Part shown: one piece after another, positions 41,593 through 47,500 of the stretch | Numbering within the stretch: position 1 is the stretch's first letter | Layout of the letters: each line of letters begins with the position of its first letter | Assembly (NCBI GenBank): GCA_032622095.1 | Contig: CP136066.1 | Coordinates: 108,151,319 to 108,215,318, forward strand | DNA: 64,000 nucleotides | Direction of reading: 5' to 3' | Source: Siphonodentalium dalli | Lineage: Eukaryota > Mollusca > Scaphopoda > Gadilida > Siphonodentaliidae | The notes under the pieces: generated by a model | Databases searched by the model: none | Told to the model about the DNA's origin: nothing | Seen by the model: only the letters and a program-made list of their open reading frames with translations | Position numbers and translations under genes: made by a program

Positions 41593-44500
41593 AGACACTT
41601 TACGCATGGTGCGATAACTCGAACATTTTATATCTGATCGGAACCAAATTTTGTATATGAATTTGTCAGCACCAAATACAGATCGAGTTCGAATATGGGT
41701 TCGATCCGAGTTTTTTTCACGGAGTTATGGCCCTTTTTCGACTTAGAATTCATGCATGCTACCATAACTCAAAAAAAATTTATCTGATCAGAATAAAATT
41801 TGGTATGCAAGTTTCTCGGACCAAAATACAGATCGAGTTCGAATATGGGTTTGATCCGATATTTTTCAATGGAGTTATGGCCCTTTTTCGACTTAGAATT
41901 CATGCATGCTGCCATAACTCAATTTTTTTTTTATCTGATCGGAACCAAATTTGGTATGCGAGTTTCTCAACTCAAAATACAGATCGAGTTTGAATATGGG
42001 TTATATCCAACATTTTATACCAGAGTTATTATGGCCCTTTTTCAACTAAGAATTGAACAGATAACCATAGCAGTCTACAATTAATTACCAGTGGTATCAG
42101 TTTAGCTCTGAGAGCAGTAAATCTGTATTATGGGAATTAGAGTTATTTTTTACTCCCATGTTTATGATGACACACTCCTCACCTGTATAGTTTTGGTATC
42201 GATCGGTTGATCGGTTTAGAAATTATTAACACTTTGCATCCGCACATAGGCATGAGCTATCCGATGCTGTAACCAAATTATTTTTTGTCCGATTGTTTTC
42301 ATATTTGATATGTAGGTTTATAATGACACACCCCTCACCTGTATAGTTTTTGGTATCGATCGGTTGATCGGTTTAGAAAATAATTAACCCTGCACACAAA
42401 TGCTATCTGATCCATCTAAGTCAAACTGTTTTCTTCTGATATGCCTCATATTTCTTACCAAGGTTTTTCTTAGCACGTTCTTTATCTGTATGGTTTTTGG
42501 TATCGTTTAATTAACCCTTTTCAAACTTATTTTTACTTAGAACTCAAAACATTTTTCATCTGATCTACACCAAATTTGGTACATGTGGTCCTCACCCCGA
42601 AATACAGATCAAGTTCAAATTTGGGTTTGATCCGATATATTTTAACAGAGTTATGGCCCTTTATAATTCAAGTAATTTACTACCTATTGTATATGCCCTG
42701 TGAGAATTTAAGACAAACAACTTTACACAGTAATCTGCTTTATTGGGATCAGAAAATGACACTGGATACTCTTTGCTAAACCACTGCTGCTCCCAGAGCT
42801 GTCAAATATAAGTGATTGATGATACTTTACTCCAGTTTGTGTGCAATAGTAATTTAACCCAACCTGTTGAAACATGTTCATGGCATTAATACAAATAGTC
42901 CATTGTCCATGTGAAGGATGTTCTGGAGCATGGCTGTTTAGAGAATTGTTGTTTACAGAGACACTGTTGTCTTATCTTGAGAAAACAATTTATCCACACA
43001 TTAGTTCCATCATATGATGTCATTGAAAATGATTAACACTCTCCACACATCATATGTTCATTCTCCTATTCTATGTCCAGGTTGATCGTGATCCACTTTT
43101 CACTTGCATGTATTTCAGGATTAAAATTAACCTATTCCATAGACACATAATATCTGATACGCAGATTTTAAATTATCTCTTTCGCCTTAGGCCAGGTTCA
43201 CTAAGAATTTCTATTAATTATAAGCCACCAATTGAATATTCATCATTTGAGGATATATCTTATTTTGAAATTCCCTCTATTGCATTTGGGCTGCAGGATA
43301 ATAATAATGGTTCTGGTATTCTTGAAGCTGACTTTTTGGTCAAATATTTTTCACCCAATCACTTTTATAATCTCATTCAGGTTGATTGTGATACATTCTT
43401 CATGCGTATAGATTTTGGTATTGATTGAATGGTTTTGAGAATATTAACCCAATATTTAATAATATTTCTGCTGTTACAGACATTGTATCTTTCCAATGAT
43501 CAGCTTAGAATAAAATTAACCATAGGTACATGTATACTGTACGCGATCCAATGTTATGACTCTAATATTTTCAATTTGACCCTTCTCATATCTCTCCTTT
43601 AGTTATCTGATAATTCTGTATTAAAATATTTTATATCCAACCATTATCAATCATATTTAATATCAAGGTCTATACACCCCTCACTTATATAGATGTTCAG
43701 GTGTTTGTTGGTCTCTAATCTCAATCATCCCATAACTTTTACTATGCAGCTAACACAACAACATAATCTGTTATGACTCAGGTTCCATTGTAAGAATTAA
43801 ATAAATAGAGTTATTATGATGTTAATATTGTAACAATTATATCTTTAACAGCTATGGTGCATCTGTCTGACTGTGTTTGGGTATAATTATCTTTATCAAT
43901 CTATCACACATACATGTATCTCTGTTGGAGTGACCGAATAGGTTGAAATCGAATGTCATATCCATCTTCCTATTGTGTTTAAATGAGCAAGTTGCTCAAT
44001 ATGTCTGATTCCACTATGAAACTAATAAATAATAGTACGCTGTGAATTGTTGAAATTCTTGCACTCATAAAAAGATCGCTATCGCCAAGGTATGGGTTAA
44101 ACATCTGCCGATCGTGATCGGCCTCTCGTTTATTTGTGCTTAGCTCATTTTGTTGCAACTATTGAAATGTGTTTTTCCTTTGTATCTTTTAGGTCACTAC
44201 TAAATGACCTGAATACGAGGATATATAACCAGGCCAGTCAGGTGCAGCAACCTCCTCATCAAGGTCAAGGTCAGGGGGCTGGCTCCACGGCACAGATGCA
44301 GCTAGCTCTACATGAGATACAAGAACACATTAGAACTGTCAAAGATGATGTTTCTAGTATAAAATTAAGGTCACCACAACAGCAGGTTTGTTTCTTGGCA
44401 TAGTCTTCCCTATCCTTAGATAATCCAACTAAAAACTTATTTCCCATCAAGCAAGGCACATATTAATTCTGGACACCGTTGGAATTTGTGAGATAAAACA

Positions 44501-47500
44501 TAGGTTGACATAATTTGGTTCACAAAGTGTGCACACACATGTAACAATAGCATCGCTAGGATATGGCATAATATGCACGTTATTATTCCAACAAAGGGCC
44601 ATAACTCTGCTTAAAATTGGCGGGAGGAACTTTTGAACATGACTTGTATTTTAGGCTAGTAAACTCATATACCAAATTTCATTCCATTCAGTTCAGACTT
44701 ACTAAAGTTATCATCCAGAAATGAAAATTGAGTGCAAATTCCAACAAGATGGGCCATAACTCTGGTGAGAATTGGCAGCAGGAACCAAATTCGAATGTGA
44801 CCTGTATTTTGTGCTGGTTAACCCACAAACCAAATTTCATTCCATTCAGTTGAGGCTATCTAAAGTTATTATCCGGAAACCAAAAGCGAACAGACAGACA
44901 GACCAATAACATAATATGTCCCGTTTTTAAAAATAGACGTATAGAAACTATATAATATAACGACTTTGAATCTATAACATTCTGCAATTGATTCTCATCA
45001 AACAAATGTTCAAGGCTTTTAAAGTTCCTATACCACCAGCTATTTTAAGTTGTCTGTAGCCATTCAGGAAAAAAGCCATAGATAGAAACCCCTATTACAT
45101 GGAAAAACAATGGGACTCTGACTCCCAAAAAAATGTATGTGAGGTGCACTGCTACGCAACACAAGAAGGTGTCAGGAGTTCACCCAAATAAATATAAAAC
45201 TCGACATATCTATCAAATTAAATAATTCAATATATTTAGTTTATAAATTTGACACCAATTGTTTATACTGACAAGGTCCAAATGTTCCCCTCTCAACTCA
45301 CCATAATGTGGGAAAATATTATCATGTGCTTATTTCAGTTTATTTTAACTAGACATGGCTTATTTAAAACGGTGGGGAATCACATGGCCTCGAGGTTGGT
45401 GAGTACCACACATTCAAAATGGCCACGGCAAGTGCAAACGCAAAAAAACATAATATATAAGGAATTGATACAAAACATAGCATTTTGACTGTTATGAGCA
45501 TATGATAGTTTATTTTTAAAACAAGTTGATACCTTATTAGTTCGGAAATACTCAGTAGTTTTCTATAACATTCTGACCAAAGTTGCCGGTCGGAAGTTCG
45601 TGGAATAACAAGTGCATACATCAAGGAGAATCCTTCGACTGACAACTATGGTCAGAATGTTAGAGCAAACAACTGTGAGTTTGGACACAAATGAGGTATC
45701 AGCTTGTTTGAAAAATAGAATAGCATATGCTCATAGCTGCCAAAATGTAATATATAATTATCCTAGTTTATTACCTTTTTCTTCGTTTCTGGTCATATTT
45801 GCGATATCGCATCAACCATTTTGAATGCGTGATACTCATCAACTCGAAAACATGTGATTGCCCACCGTGTTTAAGCCTACAAATTATGTCTAAGCAATTT
45901 GGAAGATGGATAAGATATGTCAATAAATACAAGAAATTCTGATCTGCGGGATTTATATACTCTGATAAAACTTTCCAAAGTTACACAAATTTTCCTGCTG
46001 TTTTCAATGTTTAGCACAGAAGTGCGGCAAGCACACTGTAATTTTATAGAATTTTCATATGAAAGCCAATAAGTATTTTTTAGATGGTTTTGTCTGCTTA
46101 ATTTGATGTTAAGAGTCAATGAGTTTGTTATAACTGGAGTTTCTTTTCCATACTGTGTGCCTTTAACATGTTCTAATACTAAGATGTTTTATTTATTTTA
46201 GGCTGGTCCTGCAAGTTGTCCACTAATCACCTGTTTATCAACAACCATATTCTTTGTTGGGATCTCTATACAAGTTGTCATTTTAATAGCATATGCCCTT
46301 TTTCAGTGAGTATTTTAGACTAACAAACTTAATCACCATCTTATTTATCAAATACGTATAGCCCTGTATTGATAATTAGTGATTAGATTGCTCATTAAAT
46401 CTGAGAGTGATAGTTCAAAACGAAGCATAATAAAATAATGGATGTATTTGTATATCAGTATGAGGTCGATTACCTAAGACCAGCAATACAGCATATGGCA
46501 CATTACAGTCTCTCCTATTAATACGAGTTAACCGCTTGACCACCGCGCCACTACAATATAATGTATTGCTTGAACTGTTTTCTTAATGTTGTTTGAAACT
46601 TTAATTTAGCAATTTATAACCTATAAAAACTAACAGTTTGTCATGGTCTACAAATATTAATATTGCTAAATATTTTGCACTTCATACAGCACTTTGGTCT
46701 AAACATGTGTGCATACCATGCAGACATGTTTACTTTCGAAATTGGAAATAGGGAGATTTGTCCTCAGAAATATGGAGATTTAGTGAATAATAGGGAGATT
46801 TTTTTCGATGTCGGTATCACGGAAAAAACTTCATATTTTTCATTTAAATGTCATATAGTGTTTGTTGCATTAGGTTGGCGTCTGCCATAATTAACGGCCT
46901 TGACACCCAGTGTCTCTAAAATCATGGAATCATTGGGAATCAATTACGATTTTCCAGTTACGGATCGCATTTTATTTCGAATAAGGCAATAAAACGATTA
47001 AAACTATATTTGTACACTATAAAATGTTGCTCTAGGATAATTTTGTCACCAAATATATTCAGTAACATCAAGTAACATCGGTGAATTTAAAGAGAGTACG
47101 TATAGATAGTAATGTTTGAGGTCCACTTGATTTGCGTTCTGTTATTTTGTGTACAGCACACGGAAGACTGAACTTTCACAGGCACAAAAATTTTTTAATC
47201 AAAGTGTGGTGCAAAGGAAGGCTTATGGTGGTATATCATAATCCTTGCCTGGACATTGAAGCCCACATTTACTAACTCAATGCTGTTAAACAAAAGAGAG
47301 TCAACATTGCGTCAACATTGTGTCGCTGTTTGACTCTCAGGCGATATAATTCCTAATTGATTTGTAACACTATAGCATGCATGGCCTTTCGCTTGCTACA
47401 GCCGCCGGTTAATTTGGGTTTTATCTTTTTAATAGGGATATTTCGTTTCTTGATAGGGAGCACATGAGAAATGACACAAAAATGGGAGACTCCCACCCAA

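Noticed and set aside
43054-43428. 124-residue plus-strand open frame in intron 12
   Set aside because: It lies in a decayed tandem array between two well-supported exons, has no domain or conserved motif, and its composition follows the repeat.
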